Positions 11,601 through 20,867 are shown, counted from the stretch's first letter. The stretch is 64,000 nucleotides of DNA from Alitta virens (GCA_932294295.1 OW028579.1:30267250-30331249), one strand, 5' to 3'. Notes: a model not told the origin generated them from the letters alone. A program made the numbers and translations.

Positions 11601-14588
11601 CATCTGGGCAGTTTCAACACTGCAGATTTAGCAAAGTTAACTAACGTAGATTAGTCGATAAGTCGCAATTTGATTTTTCCTCCAATTTGTCAATATAGTG
11701 ATTTCTGATAGTTGCCTCAAGAAAGTGGTTTTAGAATTACAAAAAAAATATTTAAAAAAATGGCTACAACATAACCCAAAGGGACTTTTTGTGTTTCCAA
11801 AAACCCATCTTAACTTCTAAAATGTTTTCGCTTCAGGTCAACACATCGGACCAGATCAAGGGCTAGTCCTCGGTGATGCGGTGGAAACAATGCACCAAGA
11901 TGAACACACTGGTCCAGAACAGCAGAAAAACGTTGGTCCAAATGATGCAATGACTGAATTGCATGGGGTGTTGATGCATGGAGACAGTCACCATGGTATT
12001 GATCATCATCATCAAGATGAGAAATTGACAAAAGCTGAAGAAAATAAAGTGAAGGATGGTCCTGATCCAGAGGCACTGCACGGAATCCTAATGCATGGTG
12101 ATTCTGAGCAAGGTAAATGGATGGATCAATGATGAATTAAGAATTAATTATTTGTTGATCAAATTACCTGACGCTATTGTTGAATGAATGAGATCTATGT
12201 TAACGAATTAGTGAGAAGTCAGAATGAACTAATACATGAACTAATACATGAATGAATGAATGAATGAATGAATGAATGAATGAATGAATGGATCTGTAAT
12301 GAAAGAATAGATCAGTGGGTGAATGAATCTATGATTCAATTAATCAATGAAACAATTCATTAATTATTAATTATCTGACAGAAATGAATGAATGAATAAA
12401 TATGAATGAATCTAAAATAAAGGAATAAATCAATGGGTGAATGAATCTATCATTCAATAAATCAAACAATTCATTAATTATCATTTACCTGACACTATGA
12501 ATGAATGAATGAATGAATGAATTTTCCTGTTACTACGTCATCTTTCCTCATTCCATTCTTACATGTTATCTCACCTCATCCCACATCTCCTCACATCTGC
12601 TCCTTGTGTCATCTCATCTAATATGCCGAGAATATTATCCTTACTTTTCCAAAGTTTTATATTTCCCATAGTTACATGGCATAGCTCCATCCATATTGCC
12701 TCATTAGCCAAGGCAGCTATGGACTCTACCCTCAAAATAAACCATATATATGCCGCCAGGCATTTTTCCCAAACAAGACCAAAACAGAGTCATACATTTT
12801 GCCATAACATGCAAACTGTCTCATTATTATAGATATGATGCATTCCTAGTCATAATTCTCATAAATATTTTTGAGATAATTGCTTTACTCTGCATAGTTT
12901 TTAAACTTAGTTTTGCCGCAATGTAATTACATTTTGAATATAGCAAATACAAAAAGCAGAAAGATCATAAGTATGAGTGTTACACTAAATGATAAAGTGT
13001 CAAATATACATTAAAATTCACTAAATATATTGTTGCTAGGATGCACTTTGCTTCAGCCATTCATAGTCAAGGGTGGTAACCTTTTCAGCCAATAGAATTG
13101 CAGTATTCTGTTTTAGCCACCTGGTGGAAATACAGAGAACCTTCCGTGAAAATCAACTATTCACAGGTCCTGGGTTCAATTCCAGCCTAAGTACTCCTTC
13201 AGAATTCAATCTCTGCTGCCAAGACATCGTGTCACATTGGTTTGACATTGGCTGATGCCGGCCAACAATGCTCCAGGGTCAACCTTAACTGGCATGATAT
13301 ATATTAGATCTACAGGGACTATGCTGGGGTAAATGTGTAACATGAACTCTAAACCTTATCATTTCATCTGTTCATCTGTCTCTTACAACTGGTCACATAA
13401 GTGGACTATTGGTCAGACCCAAATGACATGCCACGTCCACACAATGTCCATCATCAGCCGACACTAACCAACATTGGTTACGACAATGTCCTGATCTGGC
13501 ACATATCTGTGGGACTGCTTGTTACAACCACTCACTGTACATTTAGCAAGCTCAGTGTTTTACCAATGTAGATCCACTCACAATTAAGACTCACAAAGTA
13601 GTATATTAAGCCATAAATTTTATATGAGGGTGGAATGTCTAGCTAGATGACATGCCGCATCAACTCGACATTAGCCCAACATTGGCTAATGCTGGTCCAA
13701 CATCGATCTGATCTGGGTGGGTGGGTGGGTGATTAGGGCTTTACATCCTATATTTTTGCACCTGCTGGGCTAATTAGGACAGGCAGAGACCGTGGCAAAC
13801 GATCCGATCTGGGTAACGCTATCTGGGTAATGGATATACTCTTTGGCAGATTGGGTCTATATTGTTCCAACATTGGCCGTTGTTTGCCAATTAATGTCAT
13901 GCTCATGCCCAGCCAATCTAGCATGTTATGCTATCTGAATAATGGATTGAAATTATACGTATGTTCATTTATTTTTTATTTCCAAATTTAAGGTCATGAC
14001 CATGCTTTGGAAGACCAGGAATTACAGGAACCTGAACATGAGGGAAAAGTATCTAAAGGAGGTGATCCTGAAGCCGCAATGCATGGAGAGGATGCTAATG
14101 TGGTCCACAGCCATGACAATGTGCACAAAGATCCTGAACACGAAGGAATCCCAAGTGTCGGAGACTTAGATGCAGCATTGCACGGTGACTTCAATGCGAA
14201 AATGGAAACGTTGGGTAAACCGACTCCAGACGATGTCGTTGACTTCCGAAAATGGAATAAGGACAAAACCTACAAAACAGCCAGTAAAGATAACAATAAA
14301 GATAAGGACGGAGGTGGCGGTTGGGGTTTCACGTTTCCGTTCATTTCCGATAGTATTTTAAATGAACTCGATTTAATGAAACGGAGGTACATGAAAAAAT
14401 TCTGGGGAACGGAAGAAGATGAAGTGGCATACAAAGAAAAGGACCTTCGGTTAGAAAAACCAGTCCACCATGATGTCGCTGATGATCTCGCGGCCGTTGG
14501 AGACACTGGTCCCATCTCTCACCTTCACGAGCATGGACACAGAGAAGAAGTGACAGCTTCTGGGGACAAACCGAGAAAAGACTTGTAA
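5685..14588 (+). CDS. Secreted HG-repeat protein, four exons, family unknown
   Basis: Four exons join cleanly: 5685-5805, 7976-8095, 11837-12112 and 13993-14588. All introns are GT-AG and phase 1, giving 370 residues. The start ATG at 5685 opens a signal peptide (basic n-region, then hydrophobic HLLFLISFLGLISVFAEA, probable cleavage after AEA). The mature chain is acidic and His-rich and repeats the motif L-H-G-[IV]-L-M-H-G-D: once in exon 2, twice in exon 3, and in shortened form (AAMHGED, AALHGDF) in exon 4. A related GDAVETMHQDEH segment opens exon 3. Exon 2 has the only cysteine pair in the repeat region (CIGMDC). Exon 4 adds a unique C-terminal half with a Gly-rich stretch, a basic MKRRYMKKFWG segment and a His/Glu-rich tail. 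I recognise no family. The repeats, histidines and signal peptide would fit an extracellular metal-binding or matrix protein, or a peptide precursor without regular dibasic sites; this is inference. A polyadenylation hexamer AATAAA lies near 15192. Confidence 0.8.
5948..6290. repeat. (GACT)n microsatellite, about 340 bp
   Basis: An imperfect TGAC/TGAT/TGCC tetranucleotide array inside intron 1 of the secreted-protein gene. Two overlapping minus-strand frames (Ser-Gln-Val repeats) stay open only because the unit carries no stop in those frames; they are not genes. Confidence 0.9.
6661..7090 (+). mobile_element. SINE family A, split copy
   Basis: The tRNA-like head at 6661-6740 shows an A-box stretch ('ggtctagtggttaaggcc') and a B-box stretch ('gggtttgaatcct'). 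The family body resumes at about 6885-7060 ('catggtgtggactccaagcc', 'cattaagtctgcctctggc'). The middle is replaced by unrelated sequence. It lies in intron 1 of the secreted-protein gene. The head resembles a tRNA but has no intact cloverleaf, so it is not a tRNA gene. Confidence 0.65.
7719..7795 (-). mobile_element. SINE family A, tail fragment
   Basis: A short fragment matching the family A body in reverse ('gccagaggcagacgtaatga' and 'gcttggagtccacaccatgt'), just upstream of exon 2 of the secreted-protein gene. Confidence 0.6.
8159..8345 (+). mobile_element. tRNA-derived SINE, family B
   Basis: Starts with a clear tRNA-like head: A box 'tagctcagtggtagcac' and B box 'gggttcaattccc'. A body follows with 'cctgtcctaattagcccatc' and 'aggacgtaaagcc'. 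The same element recurs at 51149-51335 (plus), 51797-51970 (minus) and, as a tail only, near 13729-13795. It lies in intron 2 of the secreted-protein gene. Confidence 0.8.
9040..9215. repeat. Degenerate GGACCGGCAGG repeats
   Basis: Within about 175 bases the words 'ggaccgacagg', 'ggaccagcagg', 'ggaccggcagg', 'ggaccggcagc' and 'gggaccgggagc' recur in the same orientation. This is a short, imperfect, dispersed array inside intron 2 of the secreted-protein gene. No coding function is evident. Confidence 0.5.
9664..9802 (+). mobile_element. SINE family A fragment with TATC tail
   Basis: Family A body words ('ggtgtctatgttggggcaag', 'gggtaaatgtgt', 'gggtggactcc') end in a TATC microsatellite at about 9785-9802. 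This is the reverse-complement counterpart of the copy at 745-1025 with its GATA array. Confidence 0.6.
10230..10645. repeat. CpG-rich ACGTAC-type repeat
   Basis: A block sharply richer in CpG than its AT-rich surroundings. It opens 'ggggcgttcacactatcacg' and contains many variants of 'acgtacg', 'ctacgagcg' and 'ggacgtc'. The plus frame 10427-10621 is an accident of this composition. It looks like an uncharacterised dispersed repeat within intron 2 of the secreted-protein gene. No ends or target duplication could be fixed. Confidence 0.5.
10749..10876. mobile_element. Palindromic MITE, complete copy
   Basis: Terminal inverted repeats read ACCCAGATAGCATTCCAAAT on the left and the complement ending ATGCTATCTGGGTA on the right. 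The interior holds 'acatcggcacgacattggcg' and 'gatgttg' alternations. Related copies, many diverged, occur at about 11510, 13415, 13640, 13797, 14684, 52016, 54433, 55725, 56348, 57168 and 58292. The length of about 125 bp and lack of coding capacity mark it as a non-autonomous foldback element. Confidence 0.75.
11049..11213. mobile_element. Foldback element, about 165 bp
   Basis: Two arms face each other. The left arm runs from 'aataacgtgttttatgaggg' through 'catggctttttgacagccc'; the right arm gives the complement 'gggctgtcaaaaaaccatg' through 'ataacacgttatt'. The arms are about 50 bases with a few mismatches and a spacer of about 60 bases. It is distinct from the CCCAGATAGC family next to it. 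Confidence 0.6.
11411..11610. mobile_element. Palindromic MITE copies, diverged pair
   Basis: A one-sided relic (about 11411-11500, 'acccagacaaca', 'atcggcgcgg') is followed by a two-ended copy at about 11510-11610. The latter starts 'acccagataacatgctaaa' and ends 'ggcatgccatctggg', with the interior 'caacatcagccaacaatggc'. Both lie in intron 2 of the secreted-protein gene. Confidence 0.6.
12205..12525. repeat. (GAAT)n microsatellite region
   Basis: GAATGAATGAAT arrays at about 12250-12292, 12383-12400 and 12495-12522 are separated by degenerate copies. Together they make a 320-base region in intron 3 of the secreted-protein gene. Confidence 0.85.
13310..13405 (+). mobile_element. SINE family A, tail fragment
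   Basis: Contains 'ctggggtaaatgtgtaacat' and the diverged body ending 'ctggtcacataagtggac', which match the family A tail. It lies in intron 3 of the secreted-protein gene. Confidence 0.5.
13415..13945. mobile_element. Cluster of MITE relics with a SINE-B tail
   Basis: Diverged members of the CCCAGATAGC palindromic family at about 13415-13510, 13640-13725 and 13797-13945 show 'caacattggctaatgc' and 'gctatctgggtaa' type words. A SINE family B tail in reverse ('gattagggctttacatccta') interrupts them at about 13729-13795. All lie in intron 3, just upstream of exon 4 of the secreted-protein gene. Confidence 0.5.
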
Positions 14589-15019
14589 ATGGTTATGTTC
14601 GTAATTTTAAAAATGTTGTCAAATGTTAGTTGAATTATATACTGTTATACCACATCTTTGTATCTCATTTCATGCCTGAAACTGCCCACATAACATGCCT
14701 CATGGGTCAGACATTGGTCCGACAATGGCTGCAAATGGCCAACATTGGAAAGATGTTGACCCAATCTGGCATGCTGTCTGGGTGATATAAACACCAATTT
14801 CCCAAGAGTGGCTTCAAACATTATATTTCAAACTTTTACTGCAAGCATTCTCGGCCACAATTGAATTAAATATGAATTGTGGAAGCTCTGCCACAAATAA
14901 TGGGTAGTGAGATGCAAGGGTTAGATATGTTAGTGACATTGTAATGGTGCAATTTGATGAACATACACATTAAGTCTTCATTTATAACAATGAATAATAT
15001 TCTCATAGCTCAGTCATAC

Positions 15020-15051
15020 CTAGGAATATTTATTTTTAAATATTCCTAGGT
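15020..15051. repeat. 32-bp palindrome, AT-rich core
   Basis: CCTAGGAATATTTA on the left pairs with the complementary arm ending TATTCCTAGG, leaving almost no loop. It sits about 430 bases past the stop codon of the secreted-protein gene and before its presumed polyadenylation signal, so a transcript would carry a hairpin in its 3' UTR. Confidence 0.6.
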
Positions 15052-15461
15052 AATACACTGTATATGACATTTAGTATGTGGAATGAATTGTCTGTAATGG
15101 AACAAATTTTGAAATGATACTTTATATTAATTTTAACAAACTTCAACTGTGATAGTGTTATGTAAGAACAAGAAAACACGTTGTCATTAAAAATAAAACA
15201 TGTACAAACACTGTATTGCTTGTGTATGTTGTACACTGGTACTCACAGATCAGGTCCATGCTCAGGCATGTTAAAGACCCCACTAATGAGATAAATATAA
15301 TTATCAGCATTCGTTACATTAATATCTGACAATTGTCTGCCTATAGCATCTGTTAATATTAGTTGATCAAATTTTTAACCTTACCTCCTCGGACAAAACA
15401 ATGAAAATTGTATGAACTCCTTTGATATGTTAATGTCTCTTCGTCAGTGTATATGACCAGC

Positions 15462-15707
15462 TGACAGAGGCACAAGTGATGATGAGATGATAGGGTTTAG
15501 AGTCAATACTATTTTAACCATGGGTTGGGTATTTTTCTTAGCATAGACACTGAGTACAAGGCACCTCCAATATTATGACATTGTCTCATGCGATCAACAT
15601 CCAGCTGGGATGTAGCTCATGAAGAGTGCCCGGGCCGGAGATCAAACCCGGGACCTTCAACAGAGCTGACCAATGTGGCTGTTTTAACCATAAAGCCACC
15701 CAACCAA
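15462..15707 (-). mobile_element. tRNA-derived SINE, family A
   Basis: A full-length-looking copy. On the plus strand it runs from 'gctgacagaggcacaagtga' through 'atagacactgagtacaagg', then 'gaagagtgcccgggccgg' and 'gatcaaacccgggacctt', to 'accataaagccaccca'. The tRNA-like head is therefore at the right, on the minus strand. It is closely similar to the copies at 45052 and 47960. Confidence 0.8.
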
Positions 15708-16568
15708 GCTGCACATTGCTTATACTATTAATGGCAACAAAAGATATAAAATTATCATTATAGAATGAACCTATGTTGTTGTTAATTTCTTTTATGAACT
15801 GCAGTGTAAATAAAATTAATTAAAAAGCATAGCACATGAATAAATTGAATTACAATGTATACTCACAGCTTAGGACTCCTGGCACTAGAACTTAAATGCA
15901 AGCAGCTCAAATCCTTGCCACAGCAGAAAAAGTTAATTTTTTTTCTGATGCTCAAAATCAGAATCGAAATATTTTTATTGTCACAAAACTTCACATGTAT
16001 AACAAGAAAATTCTTTAAAAAAAAAAGAATAGATATCTGGCAACATGAACAATATTAGCAGTAGACAGCTGTCATTATTAAGTGTTGAATGGTCCAGGGT
16101 GAAATGAAAGGAATGTAAATACAAGATCATTTATAATGAAGCTTTAATATAAACAAATGTATAAAAGTGCATATGATATAAAATATAAAAGATGTAACAT
16201 CTCTTTACTGGTGGGCAGAACATGATTGAATGTAATACGACATAAATGTTTATGATCATACATGTATAAAAAGTTACAATGTAACACTAAATATGCACAC
16301 ATGAACAACAAAGGAAGTCAATTATACATCTAATGCTGTAATAATGCTGTAAAATATAAGTAATGATACAATGTGCTTATATAACATGATTAATATGGGT
16401 GCCAATAAAGAAAGCAATGTTTATATTTGTAAATATAACTGAGATATAGCAAGTTAAGTATGAGTTTTACTTAGTAAAAGCTTAATTGTAATGCTGGAAA
16501 CATAACTTTTTGTTAATATCAGCAATACATGAAAAGATGAACAAATATAATTATGCAATCATTACATG

Positions 16569-16786
16569 TGTGATAACCCACGGTCGCTGACCTTACTAGG
16601 TCAGTGACCGACTTAATGCGCACTGGGTGACCCGGACCACGTGACCACGGGGTCTAGGCGGGAATCCACCCAGGCCGCATCAGTAGCTGAGGAAGCAGGC
16701 AATAGACAGGCTGTACGGCGGGGCAGGGCAAATAAACTATTTTAAACTGGACTTTCAGCACTTTGTCTTTATTGGGGAACCTTACA
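16569..16786 (+). repeat. 5' LTR of the Gypsy element
   Basis: 218 bp, TG...CA ends. It carries a near-perfect inverted repeat close to the start (16581-16610: CGGTCGCTGACC, 6-base loop, GGTCAGTGACCG, one mismatch). The R/U5 side has AATAAA near 16729. It differs from the 3' LTR at about 16580 (A versus C) and 16655 (A versus T). Confidence 0.95.
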
Positions 16787-16789
16787 AAT

Positions 16790-16807
16790 TGGCGCCCGAT
16801 GTGGGAC
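16790..16807 (+). other. Primer-binding site, tRNA-Lys-like
   Basis: Three bases after the 5' LTR, TGGCGCCCGATGTGGGAC begins with TGG (complement of tRNA CCA). It resembles the TGGCGCCC start of Lys-tRNA primer sites. The exact tRNA is uncertain because positions 11-13 differ from the common Lys versions. Confidence 0.75.
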
Positions 16808-17109
16808 TCGACTCAACTCGCTAGTAGGGTTCCCCAATAGGTAAGGGACCTGATCAGGACATGGATTTCAAGAAAAGTGAACTTTTTAAGAAATGACATT
16901 CGGACAGCCATGATGGATAAAGGCGTCTGCAACCACGTGCTCCGTCAGTTGCGGCGGAACCTGGGAACCGACAGCATCCACAGCAAGCGTCAGCAACACC
17001 AACTCTGCGACCTGATCAATTCAGATTGCATATATCTACAGCTAAGTAGAAGTCACACTAGAATATTCTATCGTATGTAAGCTAAACATTTTTGCAAATT
17101 TAGCGTGTT

Positions 17110-18516
17110 TTGCCCTGCCGTATAATGCCTGCGAAGTTACGTAAAAGACCTGGATTGGCCACAGCCGAGACGAGTGAACCCGCATCGACTCCGGTGCCTG
17201 GTCCCTCGCGAGCGGCGAATGAGTCAGTTCTACGTACTTCGGTTAGAGGTAAAGTAGCACGTACGCCGGGACGCCCTCAGAGACGAGAGGCCACGGCGGA
17301 TAGGACCCCGAGCCCTGGACTCGCAATGACGAGCCAAGGGAGTAAGCGGATGACTGGCGATCGAGGGAGCCGAAGGGAGCCCTCGCCAGCCGGGTATGAA
17401 TCGAATGATTCCTCCGCGTCAACGCCTGTTTCATCTCCTGAAAATAGGCCCCACGTTGTCGAGCGCGCGGAACCACGTGGCTCGGCACGGGCTGTCATGG
17501 CGGCCGATAGTACTCCGGAAAGGAGTATGAGCTCCTCAAGGTATAGGCGTAGAAAGGAGGCTATTCCCCCTAAGTATGATGGTCAAGGTACCGCTTTTAT
17601 AGACCATTTGGATGAATTTACAAGAGTCGCCACCTTCAATAAGTGGACTGACGAAGAAAAGTGCTTCCATCTTTGGACCAGCGTCACTGGTCAGGCTAAG
17701 CTAAAGATGAGGCCACTGACTTATCGGGACGATTGGAGGGAGATGGTGAGCCAGTTGACGGCCCTGTTCTGCTCCAATCATGCCCTGGATGCTTATAGGA
17801 ACAAGTGGTTCAATGCGAAACGAGGTCCCGAAATAGACCTCGAGACGTATGGTTTGTTTTTGTTAGATTTGTCTCGGAAAGCGAACCCCGCTTCCACCAC
17901 CGCAGAACAGGAACGCTTTGCAAAAGAGCGGTTCATGGAAACGGCTGGGTCCACGAGTATGCGATTTTGGTTAGCGGCGTTAAAGCCACCTACACTGCAA
18001 GAGGCCATTGACTTGGCAGTGCAGTACGAGGCAGCTTATGAGGCCACAAAGACAAGCAAGCCTGACATCGGGCTGGCTGGCGCTGTCGCCTTGCCTATAA
18101 TACAGCCCGAGGCTTCAGTGGCCGCTGCTTCGGCCCCTATACGTGTTGGCCCGCCCTCTGAAAAAGAAGGAGCCATCACGAAGCAGGATCTCAAAGATCT
18201 GGTTTATTCCATAATGGGAGAAGTAATGGCTAAAGAGCCTAAGGGTAGAGTGTATAGTAATAATCGCCGCCAGGAGCAGGACTCTTCTCCTGAGTTACGG
18301 CGATGCTACCGGTGCAAAAAGACCGGCCATCTCCGCAGGAACTGCCCCAGGCGTCATGCTGATGATGATCGCCCTTCGAGGAGAGCGTCTAGTAGGGACA
18401 AGGATAGAGAACACCGATCGGACCAATACGGTGGCAAGCATTCCAAAGGGCGTAGCGATCGGAGTAAAAAAGGGGGTAAGGACAGGAGAGATAGAAAGCA
18501 GTCGGAAAACGAGTGA
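17110..18516 (+). CDS. gag: Gag polyprotein of the Gypsy element
   Basis: 468 residues. The N-terminal 150 residues are Ser/Pro/Arg-rich and disordered. The central part (about 155-320) is the retrotransposon Gag capsid-like domain (PPKYDGQG start, FHLWTSVTGQAKL, a YRDDW segment and a FCSNHALDAYRNKWFNAKRG stretch). Near residue 397 lies one CCHC zinc knuckle, CYRCKKTGHLRRNCP, followed by an Arg/Lys/Ser-rich RNA-binding tail. It ends in TGA at 18514-18516. The protease frame overlaps it in the -1 frame (open from 18495), so protease would need a -1 ribosomal shift within 18495-18516. GGAAAAC at 18504-18510 lies there but is only a partial match to a standard slippery heptamer. The ATG at 17125 is an alternative start. 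Confidence 0.9.
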   Translation: MPCRIMPAKLRKRPGLATAETSEPASTPVPGPSRAANESVLRTSVRGKVARTPGRPQRREATADRTPSPGLAMTSQGSKRMTGDRGSRREPSPAGYESNDSSASTPVSSPENRPHVVERAEPRGSARAVMAADSTPERSMSSSRYRRRKEAIPPKYDGQGTAFIDHLDEFTRVATFNKWTDEEKCFHLWTSVTGQAKLKMRPLTYRDDWREMVSQLTALFCSNHALDAYRNKWFNAKRGPEIDLETYGLFLLDLSRKANPASTTAEQERFAKERFMETAGSTSMRFWLAALKPPTLQEAIDLAVQYEAAYEATKTSKPDIGLAGAVALPIIQPEASVAAASAPIRVGPPSEKEGAITKQDLKDLVYSIMGEVMAKEPKGRVYSNNRRQEQDSSPELRRCYRCKKTGHLRRNCPRRHADDDRPSRRASSRDKDREHRSDQYGGKHSKGRSDRSKKGGKDRRDRKQSENE

Positions 18517-19142
18517 GGGTGGAGGAAGTATCCGTCCCGGATCCTTCACCTGCTGAAGAAGCAGCCCCTCCAGAATGTTGGGAAGGGGTAAAAGTGGGAC
18601 AGCATTGGCCCAGACATGTGGCTATGCAAAGTACGAGTGCATCTTGGTATATTACGATCAGCATAGGAACACGTCACGTGGATCTTTTGATCGACACTGG
18701 AGCGCAGGTGTCACTGCTGAGCAAGCAGGAATATGACGAGATACCGGGTGCAAATCGAGAGAAATTAAGACCTGTGGAAGGCAAGATTTCAGCTGCTAAT
18801 GGAGGGCCTATCAATATATATGGTAAAGTAGAGCTCACTCTCTGTTTAGAGAGGATGCTCTATCCTTGCGAATTTTTGGTAGCAGACATCGGTGGTCTCC
18901 CTGGTTTATTAGGGATGGACTTCTTGAAGCGACATGGTGCATTATTAATGTGTTCAGTGGGGATGCTGATACTGGGAGGCGTTGATATAGCGTGCATAGA
19001 AGGTCGCCCTGGAAAAACAGGCCGAGCAATTATACACGAAGACGTTCACATACCAGCTCGCCACGTGTCGCAGGTCTCAGTCAATTTGGTGTCCTGGGGC
19101 GTATCTGACGGGGGCGACATCGTATTCGAGTCTCTGCCTTAA
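18495..19142 (+). CDS. Retropepsin-type protease of the Gypsy element
   Basis: The frame opens at 18495, overlapping the end of gag by 22 bases in the -1 frame, and closes at TAA 19140-19142. The active-site motif LLIDTGAQVSLLS (D-T-G-A) and the later GLPGLLGMDFL segment (the conserved G-x-D-F/W-L near the C-terminus of the fold) identify an aspartic protease of the retroviral family. It would process Gag-Pol. The block has no ATG start of its own, so translation by frameshift is expected. The TAA separates it from RT in the same frame. Confidence 0.88.
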   Translation, partial: KAVGKRVRVEEVSVPDPSPAEEAAPPECWEGVKVGQHWPRHVAMQSTSASWYITISIGTRHVDLLIDTGAQVSLLSKQEYDEIPGANREKLRPVEGKISAANGGPINIYGKVELTLCLERMLYPCEFLVADIGGLPGLLGMDFLKRHGALLMCSVGMLILGGVDIACIEGRPGKTGRAIIHEDVHIPARHVSQVSVNLVSWGVSDGGDIVFESLP

Positions 19143-20867
19143 GTGTGTCAGGATTTACGTATAATGGTACCGCGGGGGCTATTGACTCCTCAATGCTCTG
19201 ATGCCCACGCGTGGATCGCCAATCCCACGACTGAGAGTGTTCATATAGCAAAAGGGCAGGTAGTAGGACAATTGAGCGAGGTCGAAAAAGTGAATCTGCC
19301 GAAAACGGTGCATGCTGCCGAGGTGAATAATGAACCCAAGCAAAGATACACTGGAACCCGACTGCCCGCTCATTTACAGCCTCTTTTGGATGAAACTGAC
19401 GATCTGACAGCAGATCAACTGTCGGAGCTCAGAAAGGTCTTGATAGAATACGAACATTGTTTCGAGGGAGGTAGATACGGACTAGGACGTACTGACCAAG
19501 CAACACACAAAATAGACACAGGTGAACATCGGCCTTTCAAAGTGCCAGCAAGGAGGTTAGGGTGGGCACAAAGCAGGGCGCTGACAGAGGAAGTAGATAA
19601 AATGCTGAGGCTCGGGGTAATCGAGCCCAGTAGCAGCCCCTGGTCTAGCCCCCCTGTATTGGTCAGGAAGAAAGATGGGACTTTCAGGTTTTGTGTGGAC
19701 TATAGGAAGTTAAATTCGTGCACTAAAAAGGATGCTTATCCTTTGCCACGCATTGACGACTGCTTGGACACTTTATCAGGGGCAAAATGGTTTTGCACAT
19801 TGGACTTGTCGTCTGGCTACTGGCAAATAGCCATGGACGACAAGGACAAGGAGAAAACGGCATTCACTGCGCCTAGAGGGCATTTTCACTTCACAGTGAT
19901 GCCCTTTGGGGTCACCAATGGTCCAGCTACACTGGAACGCTTAATGGAGTTAGTGCTGGGGGGGCTAGACTTGTCTACTTGTCTATGTTACATGGATGAT
20001 ATAGTAGTACAAGGCCCCACATTCCAGAAGTGTTTGGGGAACCTGATAGTGGTGCTAAAACGCATTAGCAGGGCTGGGTTGAGGCTGAAGGCCAGCAAAT
20101 GCGAGTTATTTAAGAGTGAGGTCTCCTTCCTTGGGCATGTGATATGCAGGGAGGGAGTCAAACCAGATCCCAGAAAAATAAAGGCGGTAAGAGAATGGCC
20201 GGAGCCTACTACGGTGCAGGAGGTGCGCTGTTTTGTAGGATTCGCATCGTACTATAGAAAGTACGTGCGTGATTTTGCTGGATTAGCAGCACCACTACAT
20301 GCCCTTACAGCGCACCAGGCCGTCTTCAGATGGGATGAGACATGCAGCAATGCATTCAAAAGATTAATCAGGGCCCTCACGACAGCACCAGTTTTGGTGT
20401 TACCCCGTGAAGGGTGCCCTGTCATCTTGGATACTGATGCCTCTGATCTTGCGATCGGAGGAGTGTTGTCGCAAATGATTGATGGGGAGGAGCGCGTAGT
20501 AGCCTACGCCTCGCAATGCCTATCTTCATCGCAAAAGCATTATTGCACGACATACAAGGAATTGTTGGCTGTGGTCAGAATGGCGAAAATATCTCGACCA
20601 TATTTGTATGGACAGGATTCAGTGCGTTTGCGCACTGATCATCGTGCTTTAGTCTGGTTACAGAATTTCAAGGATGCAGAGGGCATGTTGGCCAGATGGA
20701 TAGCTTCTCTGACTGAGTACAATTTTGTGATCGAGTATAGGGAGGGCAAGAAACACGCCAATGCAGATGGCTGCTCACGCATTCCAGTGAGAACCTGCAA
20801 GTGGCAGGAATGCCCTGACCAGGGTCACGGGCATAATAGTGACCTTGTGGCCAGGATATGGCTATAG
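19143..20867 (+). CDS. Reverse transcriptase and RNase H of the Gypsy element
   Basis: In the same frame as protease, directly after its TAA. RT motifs appear in order: FRFCVDYRKLN (fingers), LDLSSGYWQI (motif A), MPFGVTNGPATLERLM (motif B), CYMDDIVVQG (catalytic YMDD), LGHVI (motif D/E). The RNase H part starts near residue 420 with DTDASDLAIGGVLSQ and continues through YKELLAVV and LRTDHRAL to ADGCSR. The frame closes at TAG 20865-20867, before the integrase, which continues in the -1 frame. The TAA at 19140 could be a nonsense mutation or a read-through stop; all catalytic residues after it are intact. Confidence 0.92.
   Translation: MCQDLRIMVPRGLLTPQCSDAHAWIANPTTESVHIAKGQVVGQLSEVEKVNLPKTVHAAEVNNEPKQRYTGTRLPAHLQPLLDETDDLTADQLSELRKVLIEYEHCFEGGRYGLGRTDQATHKIDTGEHRPFKVPARRLGWAQSRALTEEVDKMLRLGVIEPSSSPWSSPPVLVRKKDGTFRFCVDYRKLNSCTKKDAYPLPRIDDCLDTLSGAKWFCTLDLSSGYWQIAMDDKDKEKTAFTAPRGHFHFTVMPFGVTNGPATLERLMELVLGGLDLSTCLCYMDDIVVQGPTFQKCLGNLIVVLKRISRAGLRLKASKCELFKSEVSFLGHVICREGVKPDPRKIKAVREWPEPTTVQEVRCFVGFASYYRKYVRDFAGLAAPLHALTAHQAVFRWDETCSNAFKRLIRALTTAPVLVLPREGCPVILDTDASDLAIGGVLSQMIDGEERVVAYASQCLSSSQKHYCTTYKELLAVVRMAKISRPYLYGQDSVRLRTDHRALVWLQNFKDAEGMLARWIASLTEYNFVIEYREGKKHANADGCSRIPVRTCKWQECPDQGHGHNSDLVARIWL

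Larger units (their letters stand above)
14589..16568. other. 3' UTR and intergenic spacer with repeats
   Basis: It starts with the presumed 3' UTR of the secreted-protein gene. It contains a MITE copy (about 14684-14786), a 32-bp perfect-looking palindrome (15020-15051), an AATAAA signal near 15192 and a SINE-A copy (15462-15707). The remainder to 16568 is AT-rich with no supported gene. Confidence 0.5.

Noticed and set aside
11810..12081. Minus-strand frames opposite exon 3 of the secreted-protein gene
   Set aside because: Antisense shadow of a well-supported spliced exon.
16877..17080. Plus-strand 67-codon frame before gag
   Set aside because: Lies in the Gypsy leader between primer site and gag. 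No conserved domain, more likely untranslated leader.
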